DNA of 64,000 nt, from contig CAWJGO010000002.1 in the NCBI GenBank assembly GCA_963842515.1, positions 124,001 through 188,000 on the forward strand, read 5' to 3'. Positions 1 to 9,977 of the stretch are shown here, piece after piece. Every line of letters begins with the position of its first letter. Position 1 is the first letter of the stretch. The notes under the pieces were generated by a model. The model worked only from the letters and a program-made list of their open reading frames with translations. It was not told the origin of the DNA and did not search any database. The translations under genes were made by a program, and so were the position numbers. This DNA is from CADEED01 sp963842515. Lineage in GTDB: Bacteria; Pseudomonadota; Gammaproteobacteria; Steroidobacterales; Steroidobacteraceae.

Positions 1-426
1 CGCACCGTGAGCATCGGCGCATCGGCGGTGGATGCCATCCACATCCACATGCGATCGGCGGTCTTGGGCAGCTGCGCGCGTACCGAATCGAGCTTGTTGC
101 GCACTTCGAAGCCGGCGGTGTTGATGTCCGTGCCCCAGGCGAAGCGGATCTCGAAGCGCGCGTCCTCGTCGCTCGACGTCGAGCGGATTTCCTCGATGCC
201 GGGCAGCGTCGCCAGCGCATCTTCGATGGGGCGCGTGATCAGCTCTTCGGTTTCCTCGGGCGTCGAGCCGGGGTAGGGCACGCCCGCGCCCATGAACGGA
301 AAGCTCACGTCCGGATACTGCTCGAGCGAGCAGCAGGCGCGAGGAGACGATGCCGATCACCGCCACCGCGGCGAAGGCCATGAGCGTGGTGACGGGGCGG
401 CGCAGCGCGAAGTCGGTGTGCACCAT
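1..426 (-). pseudogene. RND efflux permease, second copy, N-terminal part, frameshifted and cut by window edge
   Basis: This is the start of an inner-membrane RND transporter. It begins MVHTDFALRRPVTTLMAF, giving the first membrane helix, and continues (after a shift) with EQYPDVSFPFMGAGVPYPGS, the porter-domain entry typical of the family, then a run ending RNKLDSVRAQLPKTADR. The reading frame jumps once near 325-340, consistent with one extra base, so no intact ORF spans it. The start ATG at 426 lies 49 bases after the probable stop of the upstream permease, so the two permeases form one operon with the adaptor gene, as in MdtABC-like systems with two RND subunits. The rest of the protein lies outside the window. 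The family is clear; substrate cannot be told. Confidence 0.8.
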
Positions 427-474
427 GGCTCAGCTCTGGACAGGCGAACGGGCAGCGGACCGCCGTCGGGGTAG

Positions 475-3400
475 TTAGCGGTCGGGTGGCCGTACCGCCA
501 GCGGCGCTCCTGACGTACTCCTTGCGATCCAGCACCGCATACAGCACCGGGATCACGATCAGCGTCAGGAAGGTCGCGACGAGGTTGCCGGCGATCACGG
601 TGATCGCCATCGGGCGGCGGATCTCGGCGCCTTCGCCGATGCCGATGGCCATCGGGATGAGGCCGATGATGGTGCTCACGCTGGTGATCAGGATGGGGCG
701 CAGGCGCGTGCGCCCGGCGAGCTTGATGGCCTCGATTCGTTCGAGGCCGCGCTCACGCGCCTGGTTGATGGCGTCGATGAGCACGATGGCGTTGTTCACC
801 ACGATGCCCGCCAGCATGATGAGGCCGATGAGCGCAACCGAGTTGATGGTGGTGCCCGTGATGTACAGGCCCCAGACCGAGCCGATGAGCCCCATCGGGA
901 TCGTGAACAGGATGACGAACGGGTGCAGCAGCGATTCGAACTGCGACGCCATCACCAGGTAGACCAGGAACACGGCGAGCGCGAACGCCAGACCAGCGAG
1001 CGGAAACTCTGCTGTCATCTCCTCGCTCTGGCCCGACACCGAGCCGATGATGCCCACAGGCAGCGTGGTCTCGGCGAGGATCCGCCGGGCTCTGGCCGTG
1101 GCGTCACCGAGGTCGCCGCCGGCCGGCGCGGCGGAAATCACGGCGACGCGTTCCTGGTTGGCGCGACGGATTTCCGCCGGGCCCGTCGCGAGGCGCACAT
1201 CGGCCACCGCGGAGAGCGGCACGGGTCGTTCGGAGCCGGGGTTCACCACGAGGTTGCGCACTTCCTCGATGGACGCGGCGCGCGTGTCGACGCTGCGCAC
1301 CAGCACGTCGATCTTCTTTTCCTGCAGGCGATAGCGCGTGGCGACGTTGCCGCGCACGTTCGATACGACGCGATCGGCGATGTCGCGCACCGCCAGTCCG
1401 AGCTGCGAGGCGCGTTCCTGGTCGAACACGATCTGGATCTCAGGATGGCCGCCTTCGATGCTGGAGCGGATGTCCTTGAACGCGCCGCTCGCTTCCATGC
1501 GCGTGCGCACCGCGCTCGCCGCGAGCTTGAGAGCGATCGAGGTCGTAGCCGGCGAGGATGACTTCGACCGGCGTGGCGAGCGTCAGCAGCGAGGGACGCG
1601 TGAATTCGTACTGCGCGCCAGGGATACCGGCGAGGCGCGTCGCGCAGGTCCTCGCATCGCGCGTTTCCTCGCCCTCCTTGTCGATGGGTGCGCGCAGTTT
1701 CACGTCGAGATTGCCGGTGTTTTCGCCGGAGTCCACCGGGTTCGCATCGAGCCGGTTGCCGGTGCCGGCAACCGCGTAGGCGCTGTCGAGATTCGGCAGA
1801 TGGCTCGCCGCCTTGTGGATGCACCTGCACCTGACGATCGGTGGTCTCGAGCGGCGAGCCCGCGGGCAGGCGCATCTTGACCGTGAACTCCCCCTGCGAA
1901 AGCTGCGGGATCAGCTCGGTGCCGAGCCTGGGCAGGATGAGCGACCGTGACGGCGAGCAGGCCGAACGCCGTGAACAGCACTGCGGCGCGATGCGCCAGC
2001 GCCCAGTCGAGCAGCGACGGGATAGTGCCGGTCGAGCACGCCGTAGCTCTTCTGAGTGACCCAGACGAACGGCGACAGCAGGACCGCGAGCAGCTTGCCC
2101 AGCAAGCCGAGGAACACCCTCGATACGCGCACCACAAAAGTGATGAGATAGCGCACCAACCAGGCGATCAATCGCAGTACCCACCGTAGCGAATGCGGGA
2201 TCCACACGATGAAAGCGGGGACCCGGCCAGCCGCGGCCGTGATACGCGCGCGCGGGCGCACGAGGGCATTTACCCCAAGATTCCCCAGCGCCGCGCGCAG
2301 GTAGCGCCTGAGCGCGCCGAGAGTTTCGCGCGGCTCGCCGGCGTCGACAACGACCTCCTGCTGCGCCTCGCCGAGGCGCGCCCGCCACGCGGTCAGCATG
2401 GGCACCAGCGTGATGCCGACCATGAGCGAGATGAGCTGCGCGAAAGTCACGGTGAGCGCCTGGTCGCGGAACAGCTGTCCGGCGATGCCGCTCACGAACA
2501 CCATCGGGAAGAACACCGCCACCGAGGTGAGCGTCGATGCGGTGACGGCGGTGGCGACTTCGGCCGTGCCCTCGCGCGCCGCGTCGATGGTAGATAGCCC
2601 GGCTCTCCTTGCGCCTGGCGATGGCCTCGAGGATGACCACGGAATTGTCGATCAGCATGCCCACCGATAGCGCGATGCCGCCCAGCGACATCACGTTCAG
2701 CGTGAGGTCGAAGGCGTACATCATCACGAAGATGCCGACCACGGTGACCGGGATGACGATGCCGGTGACGATCGTGGCCCAGGCGTCGCGCAGGAAGAAA
2801 TACAGCACCAGGATGGAGAGCAGGCCGCCGAGGATCGCGGCGTCCTTCACGTCGCTGACCGCGCTCGCGATGAACTTGGACTGGTCGTAGACCGGCACGA
2901 GCTTCGTGCCGCCGGGCAAGCGTCTTCCCGAGCGCCTCGAGCTTGGCGGTGATGCCGTGCGCCAGCTGCACGGTGTTGGCGTCGCCTTCCTTGTAGATGG
3001 CGAGCTCGATGCACTCTTCGCCGTTCAGGCGCGTGATGGCGGTGCGATCCTTGTAGCCGCGTTCGACGCGCGCGACGTCCTTGAGATACACCGGCTGGCC
3101 GTCGACATTGGCGATCACCGAGTTCGCCATGTCGTCGAGCGTGTCGAATTCGTTGACCGTGCGTACCAGGAAGCGCTGCGTGCCCTGTTCGAGCCGGCCG
3201 CCGGAGAGGTTCACGTTCTCCGCGCCGATGCGCTTGGCCACCTGTTCGATCGAAAGCCGCAGCTGCGCGAGGCGCTGCTGGTCGACGTAGATCTGCACCT
3301 CGTCTTCGAAGCCGCCGCTGACCTTCACGGCCGCCGAGCCTTCGACCGATTCGATCTCCGGCTTGATGCGGTCGTCGGCGAAGCGGCGCAGGAATTTCAG

Positions 3401-3863
3401 CCGGTCTTCGCTGGCTTCCCGCCTTGGCGCTTGCATCGACGAAAGCCACGCGCATCACGGGCTCGCTCGACGGATCGAAGCGCAGCAGCAGCGGACGCGT
3501 GGCTTCGATCGGCAACCACAGCAGGTCGAGGCGCTCGCGCACCTCGATGCCGGCGAAGTCCATGTCCGTGCCCCAGGTGAACTCGATGATCACGTCCGAC
3601 TGGCCGGAGCGCGACACCGAGCGCACCGAGCGCACGTTGCGCACCACGCCGGCGGCTTCCTCGATGGGCCGCGAGATCAGGTTTTCGACTTCGGTGGGCG
3701 CCGCGCCCGGCAGCTCGGTGCGGATCGTGAGCGTCGGGTACGACAGGTCCGGCAGCAGGTTGACCTTGAGCCGCGACAGCGAAATGGCCCCGAGCAGGGT
3801 GATCGCCACCGTCGCCATGGCGATGGTGACGCGCCGGCGAATCGCGAAGTCGACGAGGCCCAC
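475..3863 (-). pseudogene. RND efflux permease, first copy, many frameshifts
   Basis: A full-length RND permease (roughly 1100 codons) can be assembled only by joining frames. It starts MGLVDFAIRRRVTIAMATV, continues with porter segments such as TELPGAAPTEVENL, then the TM4 region SVGMLIDNSVVILEAI, and ends with the second transmembrane half (LIMLAGIVVNNAIVLID, ITSVSTIIGLIPMAIGIGEGAEIRRPMA split here for brevity). Frame changes sit near 3428, 2920, 2595, 2038, 1943, 1812, 1525 and before 480, and every one moves the frame the same way, as one inserted base would. The in-frame TAA at 477-475 is reached after the last shift. It follows the adaptor gene by 2 bases, so it is translationally coupled. 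Either sequence error or an inactivated gene; the protein is otherwise well conserved with no nonsense codons in the joined frame. Confidence 0.85.
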
Positions 3864-3865
3864 GG

Positions 3866-4954
3866 CTAGCTACCGGCTTTCGCTGTCTGTTCGAGCGATA
3901 CGACGCGTACCGGGTTGCCGTCCTTGAGGCCGTTCTGGCCGACGACGACCACCTGCTCGCTGCCGGTGAGGCCTTCGATGACCTCGACCTTGCCGGCGTT
4001 CGACAGGCCGGTCTTGATGGTGCGTTGCTCGGCCTTGCCGCCGTTGACGACGAAGACGTTCGAGGCGCCATCGGTGTCGAGCAGCGCGATGCGCGGAATC
4101 GTCAGCGCCTCGGCGCGCCGCTCGAACACGATGCCGACGCGCGAGAACATGCCGGGCTTGAGGTCGCCCTTGGGATCGTTGACTTCGAGCGTCACCTTGA
4201 AGGTTGCCGTGGCGGCATCGACCGTGGGCGCGACCAGCTTGACGATGGCTGGAAAAGCGCGGCCCGGCGAGTGCATCGACGCTGATGGATGCCGCCTGGC
4301 CGATCTTGAGCCGCGCGAGCTCGCGCTCCGGCACGTACACCGCGGCCTTGAGCGGAGTGGGGTCGGTGACGCGGAACATGCTGGTGCCGATCGGCGATTT
4401 CCTGGCCGAACTTCACGTGACGCCCGGAGACGACGCCGGCGAATGGCGCGCGGATGTCGCTGTAGGAGAGATTCAGGCGGCGCGATGTCATCGGCGGCGC
4501 GCTGGTTGTCGAGATCGTATTTGAGGCCTTCGAACGCGCCCGCCGAAACCAGGCCCTTCTCGTGCAGCTCGACCTGCCGGTTGAAATCACGTTCTGACTT
4601 GGCAAGCGCGGCGCGCGTCTGCGCGGCCTGCAGGCGCAGCTGCCGATCGTCGAGCACCGCGAGCACCTGGCCCGCCCGCACGCGATCGCCTTCCTCGACG
4701 AGGATGCGGCGTACTTCGCCGCCCACCTTGGCGATGATCTCCGCATCGGCTTCGGCTTCGAGCGTGGCGGTGCCGCTGTACATGGCGAGCATCTCGCCGC
4801 GAATCGGCTTGGCGACTTCCACGGGGATGGCCGCCGCGGCATCCGCTGTGGCGCCCTTGGCCTGGTCGGCGGCCACTCCGTCCTTGGCGCACGCAGAAAT
4901 CGCCAGGAGAAGCGCTACAACGGCCGCTCGAAAGAAATTGTTTTCCATGGCCAT
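3866..4954 (-). pseudogene. RND periplasmic adaptor (membrane fusion) lipoprotein, three frameshifts
   Basis: HlyD/AcrA-type adaptor that links an RND pump to an outer-membrane channel. The N-terminus has a lipoprotein signal ending ISAC, so it is probably a lipidated periplasmic protein. A lipoyl-like half (EVRRILVEEGDRVRAGQ), a coiled-coil hairpin (LAKSERDFNRQVELHEKGLV), the second lipoyl half (SYSDIRAPFAGVVSGR) and a beta-barrel/membrane-proximal part (PGMFSRVGIVFERR) are visible. Shifts near 4485, 4395 and 4268 each equal one added base, so the frame returns to the original and the ORF looks open to the end although about 70 central residues are read wrongly. First gene of the efflux operon; an 11-bp-arm palindrome lies 73 bases upstream of its start. 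Confidence 0.85.
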
Positions 4955-5026
4955 CCCCTGTGTCTGCGATAGAGACGTCGCAGAGCCCCACTGGGTTGCG
5001 ATTGGGGCGGGAGCATAGGGTTATGC

Positions 5027-5050
5027 GGTGTTGTAGTCAACTACAACACC
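5027..5050. promoter_or_regulatory. 24-bp perfect inverted repeat upstream of the efflux operon
   Basis: Arms GGTGTTGTAGT and ACTACAACACC are perfect complements separated by two bases (CA). It sits in the 108-base gap between the prc stop and the adaptor start, with its centre about 85 bases upstream of the adaptor ATG. The two-base centre is too tight for an ideal RNA hairpin loop and there is no T tract, so an operator for a dimeric repressor of the TetR, MarR or BlaI/CopY type is the better reading. No regulator gene is present in the window. It could still fold as a hairpin in the prc 3' end. Confidence 0.6.
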
Positions 5051-5062
5051 ATTCCTAAGGGG

Positions 5063-7186
5063 TTAGCCGGCGGCTTTTTTCTCGCTGCGCACGGTGCGGG
5101 CCGGCGCCGAGTGGATGGGACGGGCACCGGTCACCATGTCGGTCATGACCTCGGCGGCCTGGTCGAGCACCGTATCGGGGAATTTGGCGTCTGCCAGTTC
5201 CTCGGAGGTTTTGAGGGCCGGCAGCTTCTGTGCGGCGCGACGCGCGTTCTCGCGGCTCAGGCGCTCGCGGTCGACTCGCTCGCGTTCGTCCTTGCGCTGC
5301 TGCAGGTTGAGCGACAGTGAGGTCTGCTTGCGCATGACATCGGCGGCGGCCAGATCGGCTACCAGCCAGCGGTAGTCAGGATCACGGTCTGCGCGGGTTT
5401 TTTCTTCGGTGGCGAGCACCGCGATGTTGGGCTGCTGGGCCTTGCCTTCGCTGCGGAACGGCACGCCCGGGATGCGATCCCAGGGCAGAGCGCCTTCGAG
5501 CGCGCTCTCGCCGAATTCTTCCATGTCGATCTGCGAGGGCAGCGTGACGTCGGGCTCGACACCGCGATGCTGCGTGCTCTCACCGGTGACGCGATAGAAC
5601 TTGCCGATGGTGACGGTGAGCTGGCCGTTGACCGGACGCGGCGACCAGCGGTCGAGCGGCACCAGATTCTGCACGGTGCCCTTGCCGAAAGTGCGCTGGC
5701 CGAGAACGACGCCGCGATGATAGTCCTGGATGGCTCCGGCGAAGATTTCCGAAGCGGAGGCGCTGAAGCGATCCACCAGCACCGCGAGCGGGCCCGAATA
5801 GGCGACACCGGGTTCCGGGTCGTCCTGCACCTCGAGCTCGCCCGTGGTGACCTTGAGCTGCACGACCGGACCCTTGTCGACGAACAGGCCGGTCAAGGCG
5901 GTGGCTTCGGGTAGATAGCCGCCGCCGTTGCCGCGCAGGTCGAGCACCAGGCCGTCGATCTTCTCGGCTTTCAGTTCATTGATGAGGCGGCGCACGTCGC
6001 GCGTGGTGCTGCGGAATTCCTTGTCGCCGGAATTCTGCGCTTCGACGTCCTGGTAGAACGCCGGTACGTTGATGACGCCGACACGGATTTCCTTGTCGCC
6101 ACGCTTGATGGTGCGCAGCTCTTTCTGCGCGGCCTGGGCTTCGAGCGTGACCTTGTTGCGCGTGAACTCGAGGGTTTTTTCCGCCGTGCCCGGACCGGCG
6201 CCTGCCGGCAGCACCTGCAGGCGCACCAGCGTGCCGGCGCGGCCACGGATGAGCTGTACGACATCATCGATGCGCCAGCCGAGCACGTCGGTGACGGGGC
6301 CTTCCTTGCCCTGGCCGACACCGGTGATACGGTCCTTGACTGACAAAGTGCCAGCCACGGCGGCGGGTCCGCCTTCGATGACGTTCATGATGGTCACGTA
6401 GTCGTCGACGAGCTGTAGCGAGGCGCCAATGCCGTCGTAGTTGAGGCTCATCTGGATGCGGTATTCCTCGGAGCTGCGCGGCGAGAAATAGCTGGAGTGC
6501 GGGTCGTAGGCCCGCGCGTAGGAATTCATGAGGGATTCGAACACGTCATCGGCGCTCACCTGGTCGATGCGTTTGAGCGTGGTCTCGTAGCGCTTCTTGA
6601 GCAGCTTGGATGACTCTTCCCAGGACTTGCCGGTGAGCAGCAGCGAGAGCGCGTCGTTCTTGACGCGCTTGCGCCAGAACTCATCGAGCTCGCCCGGCGT
6701 GGCAGCCCAGGGCGCTTTATCGCGGTTGAACTCGAAGGATTCGTTGAGCGTCCAGTCCGGCTGCTTGTCCAGCTGCGCGATGGCGTACTTGATGCGCTCG
6801 CGGTTGCGTTGCTGGAAGCGCGCGAAGATGGCGAACGCAGGATCGACGTCACCGCTGCGGATCATGTCGTCGAAGCGCAGCTTGTACTGATCGAAATCCG
6901 CGATGTCGGCGGCGAGCAGGCTGGTGTGCTGGCTGTCGATGCTCTCGAGGTAACGCGTGTACACGACGCCGGACAGCCGGTCATCGAGCTTCGAGCCGCT
7001 GTAGTGCATGCCTTCGAGCATCGAACCGACGCGACGTGCCACCGAGCGATGGCGCTCACTCGGAACCACAGAGCCCGCGGGCAGCTGCGTGTTTGCCGGC
7101 GCCTGGGCCGAGCCCGTGAGCACCAGAAGGGCGGCCAGCATCGAGGGGGCGAGCCAGCGTGTCGAGCGGTTGAGCAGTGAATTCAT
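5063..7186 (-). CDS. prc: Carboxy-terminal processing protease Prc (Tsp), S41A family
   Basis: Periplasmic tail-specific protease that degrades misfolded or C-terminally tagged envelope proteins and trims murein enzymes. At 707 residues it matches the large enteric Prc form. An N-terminal signal segment (about residues 11-29) is followed by a helical domain, a PDZ domain (about 245-335) and the S41 peptidase core. The Ser/Lys dyad appears as S477 in DRFSASASEIF and K502 in TFGKGTVQ, 25 residues apart as in the E. coli enzyme. The C-terminal region (about 560-700) is the DUF3340-like helical extension. Transcribed divergently from the small gene at 7287 with a 100-base gap. Confident call. Confidence 0.97.
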   Translation of the reverse strand: MNSLLNRSTRWLAPSMLAALLVLTGSAQAPANTQLPAGSVVPSERHRSVARRVGSMLEGMHYSGSKLDDRLSGVVYTRYLESIDSQHTSLLAADIADFDQYKLRFDDMIRSGDVDPAFAIFARFQQRNRERIKYAIAQLDKQPDWTLNESFEFNRDKAPWAATPGELDEFWRKRVKNDALSLLLTGKSWEESSKLLKKRYETTLKRIDQVSADDVFESLMNSYARAYDPHSSYFSPRSSEEYRIQMSLNYDGIGASLQLVDDYVTIMNVIEGGPAAVAGTLSVKDRITGVGQGKEGPVTDVLGWRIDDVVQLIRGRAGTLVRLQVLPAGAGPGTAEKTLEFTRNKVTLEAQAAQKELRTIKRGDKEIRVGVINVPAFYQDVEAQNSGDKEFRSTTRDVRRLINELKAEKIDGLVLDLRGNGGGYLPEATALTGLFVDKGPVVQLKVTTGELEVQDDPEPGVAYSGPLAVLVDRFSASASEIFAGAIQDYHRGVVLGQRTFGKGTVQNLVPLDRWSPRPVNGQLTVTIGKFYRVTGESTQHRGVEPDVTLPSQIDMEEFGESALEGALPWDRIPGVPFRSEGKAQQPNIAVLATEEKTRADRDPDYRWLVADLAAADVMRKQTSLSLNLQQRKDERERVDRERLSRENARRAAQKLPALKTSEELADAKFPDTVLDQAAEVMTDMVTGARPIHSAPARTVRSEKKAAG

Positions 7187-7286
7187 GCTTCTGGGTGTCT
7201 CAAGCTTGGGGACGGTCCGTACAATTCAACACTAAGGCCGCGCGTCGGCCTGCTCAAGTGGCATCTCCCTAAACTTAAGGTCATCC

Positions 7287-7577
7287 ATGCGCCCACTGGT
7301 CGTTCTGCTCGGAATCGTGATGGGTTCGACAGTCTCGATCGCGGTGGCGCTGCTGCTGACCGGGGTGGTTTTTCTGCTATTGCCGGAATACGGCGAACGC
7401 CTGGCCGAGGAGCGGAGTCCGCTGCTGGCGGCTTGCCTGCTCTCGGTGTTACTCGCAGGGATTGCCGCAGTGAGCTTCTACGGGGAGTTGCGCATGCGTG
7501 CCTGGCGTTACGCGGCGCATGGAGCGCTGCTGGCGATGCTGGCGGTTGCCCTGTGGACCTACTGGCCAAAATCATGA
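7287..7577 (+). CDS. Small membrane protein, unknown function
   Basis: A 96-residue protein with three hydrophobic stretches (about residues 4-32, 45-65 and 73-91), separated by short charged segments such as PEYGERLAEERS, so it is probably a three-helix inner-membrane protein. An AAGG ribosome-binding site lies 8 bases before the ATG. Its TGA overlaps an ATG (ATGA) near the start of the M28 peptidase gene, so the two are probably co-transcribed. I do not recognise the family; no catalytic motif is visible. Confidence 0.75.
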   Translation: MRPLVVLLGIVMGSTVSIAVALLLTGVVFLLLPEYGERLAEERSPLLAACLLSVLLAGIAAVSFYGELRMRAWRYAAHGALLAMLAVALWTYWPKS

Positions 7578-7588
7578 GAGGCAACCGC

Positions 7589-9247
7589 ATGAACAGATTC
7601 GAGCGCCCGCTGCGGTACTTGGTTCCGGCTGTGATCACCGGATTCATCGCTGCCGCCATCGCGGCCCCCAAGGCGGGGCCCATCGAGGAAGCCGTTTACC
7701 GCGCGCACATTGCCCGACTCGCCTCCGATGAATTCGCGGGCCGCAAGCCAGGTACCGAGGCTGAGAAGGTCACGCTCGATTACCTCGAGGCGGAGTTCCG
7801 CAAGTTAGGGCTGAAGCCCGGAAACGGGACGAGCTTCCTGCAGGAAGTTCCCATGGTGGAGCTCACGGCGGGTTCTGACGCCGCACTCTCCTTTGCCACG
7901 GGTACCCAGACCGCCGAACTCAAATTCCGCGAAGACATGGTGGTCTGGACCAAACGTGAGAAGGCCTTCGAGTCGATGACTGCGAGCCCGATGGTGTTCG
8001 TGGGTTATGGCGTGACCGCCCCCGAATATGCATGGGACGACTATGCGGGTGTCGACATGCGCGGCAAAACTGCCGTCATCCTCGTCAACGACCCCGGCTT
8101 CATCACGCACGATGAGACGTTGTTTCGCGGCCGGGCAATGACCTACTACGGTCGCTGGACCTACAAGTTCGAGGAGGCCGCGCGTCGCGGCGCCACGGGG
8201 GCAATCATCGTTCATCAGGCCGAACCCGCCGCGTATGGATGGCAGACGGTCGTGAACAGCTGGTCGATTCCGCAGCAGGACCATGCCACAGCGGATGGGA
8301 ATGCCGGGCGCGTTGCAATCGAGGGCTGGATCACCGAGGCGGCGGCTCAACAATTATTCGCGGCGAATGGCACGACGTTGGCGGACGCGGTCAAGCGCGC
8401 CAACACGCGTGGCTTTCGGGCCGAAGCCTTGCAGAGCAAGGCGAGTGCGACGCTCAAGAATGTCATCCGGCGTGCCAGCTCGCACAACCTTGCGGCTGTG
8501 TTGCCGGGATCAAAGCGGCCGGGCGAATACATCTTCTACATGGCGCACTGGGATCATCTGGGAACTCTCGGCGGTTGTTCCGGAGATTGCATTTTCAATG
8601 GTGCGGTGGACAACGCCACCGGTGTTTCGGGGCTGCTCACCATCGCCAAAGCATTCGCTCACTCCCGGCAGAGGGCGGAACGCACGATCGTGTTCCTTGC
8701 GCTGACGCTCGAGGAATCGGGGCTTTTGGGGTCAGCCTACTACGTCGACAATCCGTTGTTCCCGCTCGCCCAGACGGTGGCGGCGTTCAACATGGACGCG
8801 ATTTACTTCGGCGGCCCCTCGCGGGATGTGACCGTGGTGAACATTGGTGCCTCTGAGCTCGAGCGTTATCTCGCGGACGCCGCGCGAACGCAGGACCGCG
8901 TCCTCAAGGCGGAGCCAACGCCGGAAAAGGGACTCTTTTTCCGCTCCGATCATTTCAATTTCGCGAAGCGTGGCGTGCCGTCGCTGTACATCAAGACCGG
9001 GGTCGACGATCGCCAACATGGCATCGCGTGGCGGCAGCAGTACTACGATGATTTCACCGCGCAGAAGTATCACAAGGTGGGCGACGAATATTCTCCGGAC
9101 GCAGATCTGCGTGCCGGCGTCGAAGACCTGTCGCTGCTATACGCGGTGGGGGCGAAGCTCGCCCAGGAAAAGACTTTTCCGAACTGGAACCCCGACAGCG
9201 AATTTCGCGGTGCGCGCGATCGGAGCCGGGCCGCTGCCTCGAAGTAG
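7589..9247 (+). CDS. M28-family zinc aminopeptidase with PA-type insertion, exported
   Basis: A 552-residue exported peptidase. A short basic N-terminus and a hydrophobic stretch (about residues 9-26) ending AIAA form a signal peptide. Residues about 110-290 resemble the protease-associated (PA) insertion (VFVGYGVTAPEYAWDDY). The di-zinc M28 core follows: H320 in MAHWDHLG, D341 in NGAVDNATG, the E375-E376 pair in LTLEESG, D403 in NMDAIYFGG and a late His in RSDHFNFAKRG. This is the ligand order of family M28 aminopeptidases/carboxypeptidases. I chose ATG 7589 because GAGG lies 7 bases upstream; ATG 7574, overlapping the previous stop, would add five residues. Substrate specificity cannot be read from sequence. 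Confidence 0.9.
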   Translation: MNRFERPLRYLVPAVITGFIAAAIAAPKAGPIEEAVYRAHIARLASDEFAGRKPGTEAEKVTLDYLEAEFRKLGLKPGNGTSFLQEVPMVELTAGSDAALSFATGTQTAELKFREDMVVWTKREKAFESMTASPMVFVGYGVTAPEYAWDDYAGVDMRGKTAVILVNDPGFITHDETLFRGRAMTYYGRWTYKFEEAARRGATGAIIVHQAEPAAYGWQTVVNSWSIPQQDHATADGNAGRVAIEGWITEAAAQQLFAANGTTLADAVKRANTRGFRAEALQSKASATLKNVIRRASSHNLAAVLPGSKRPGEYIFYMAHWDHLGTLGGCSGDCIFNGAVDNATGVSGLLTIAKAFAHSRQRAERTIVFLALTLEESGLLGSAYYVDNPLFPLAQTVAAFNMDAIYFGGPSRDVTVVNIGASELERYLADAARTQDRVLKAEPTPEKGLFFRSDHFNFAKRGVPSLYIKTGVDDRQHGIAWRQQYYDDFTAQKYHKVGDEYSPDADLRAGVEDLSLLYAVGAKLAQEKTFPNWNPDSEFRGARDRSRAAASK

Positions 9248-9285
9248 TCAGCGCGTGGGAAGGCGTGGATCCTGAGCGCCGCAGG

Positions 9286-9510
9286 TCATCGGCGGTCGCG
9301 CCGCATTTTCCATGCTTCGCGCGCCGCCTTGCCGTGGGTGCTGTTGTATGGGTCGCAACCCGGTGCTTCGGTGGACGGGAACAGGAAGTCGCCTAACAAG
9401 GTGACCTTCATGTCCTGACTCTTCTTTGGTTCCCGCGCCGGATCGGGCTCACGGGTGCGCTGCTTGGCGCGTTCCTCAGCCTTCAGGTCCGCGAGATAGT
9501 ACTCGCTCAT
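9286..9510 (-). CDS. Small hydrophilic protein, unknown function
   Basis: A 74-residue, highly charged protein: an N-terminal helix rich in Lys, Arg and Glu (ADLKAEERAKQRTREPDPAR), then a middle hydrophobic patch (VTLLGDFLFPS) and a C-terminal part with CDPYNSTHGKAAREAWKMR. The DPYN...G motif resembles small conserved proteobacterial proteins of unknown role, but I cannot name it. It is convergent with the M28 peptidase gene, with 38 bases between stops. Its composition is coding-like and it carries one of the TTG-TTA-GGC codon runs also seen in real genes nearby. Confidence 0.6.
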   Translation of the reverse strand: MSEYYLADLKAEERAKQRTREPDPAREPKKSQDMKVTLLGDFLFPSTEAPGCDPYNSTHGKAAREAWKMRRDRR

Positions 9511-9587
9511 CCGTTCATCCTCCGCGGCCAGTGTCGCCGAATTGCGTCACAATTTCGGAGGTCGACTCAGGGCCGTACAGGAGATTT

Positions 9588-9603
9588 CGTGAACGGGTTC
9601 ACG
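9588..9603. terminator. Short perfect hairpin downstream of the 114-residue membrane protein
   Basis: CGTGAAC and GTTCACG flank a GG centre. On the minus strand it follows the stop at 9625 by 21 bases and could act as a transcript end; on the plus strand it is followed by TTTT. The two-base centre makes it equally plausible as a protein-binding dyad. Confidence 0.3.
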
Positions 9604-9624
9604 TTTTCCGGCGGCGCGTTTAAC

Positions 9625-9969
9625 TTATATCTTGCGGAGGATGAGCCGGAACCCGCGGAAAAGGCTGAGGAACAGAAAGGGCCCCGCCAGGACGGTCCAA
9701 CTGCTTGGCCGGAGCTCGACGAGGCTCTTGTAGAAATCCCAATAGAGCGCGAACGGGCCGCCGTTCGCATAGGGCTTCAGAATGTAATAGCCGGGGATGT
9801 AGATGAGCACCGGCATCACCACGAGGCCGAACAGCAGCGCGAGTCCCAGCGTCATCGCCTCGAATTTGAGCGGCGGCAACGCGAAGTAGTAGTCGCGCGC
9901 GCGAGCGAACCAGTTGAACAATTGGCGCAAGCCCCCGTAGTCCCGCGGCCGGCGGGAGAGCGCGGGCAT
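9625..9969 (-). CDS. Small membrane protein, unknown function
   Basis: A 114-residue (or slightly shorter) protein with two hydrophobic segments (about residues 38-62 and 92-107, LGLALLFGLVVMPVLIYIPGYY and WTVLAGPFLFLSLF) separated by an aromatic-rich polar region. The family is not recognised. The annotated ATG at 9969 lies inside a TATTAT-G box, so either the message is leaderless in an unusual way or translation starts further in, for example at a TTG preceded by GGGGG near 9930. The neighbouring oxidoreductase begins in the opposite direction only 8 bases away. Confidence 0.65.
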   Translation of the reverse strand: MPALSRRPRDYGGLRQLFNWFARARDYYFALPPLKFEAMTLGLALLFGLVVMPVLIYIPGYYILKPYANGGPFALYWDFYKSLVELRPSSWTVLAGPFLFLSLFRGFRLILRKI

Positions 9970-9973
9970 AATA
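9967..9973. promoter_or_regulatory. Overlapping divergent -10 boxes
   Basis: CATAAT reads left to right (9967-9972) and TATTAT right to left (9973-9968). Each precedes a GC-rich start region and each points into a gene. I see no good -35 on either side. If both are used, the oxidoreductase transcript would begin at or next to its ATG at 9978, giving a leaderless message. Confidence 0.35.
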
Positions 9974-9977
9974 GCGC

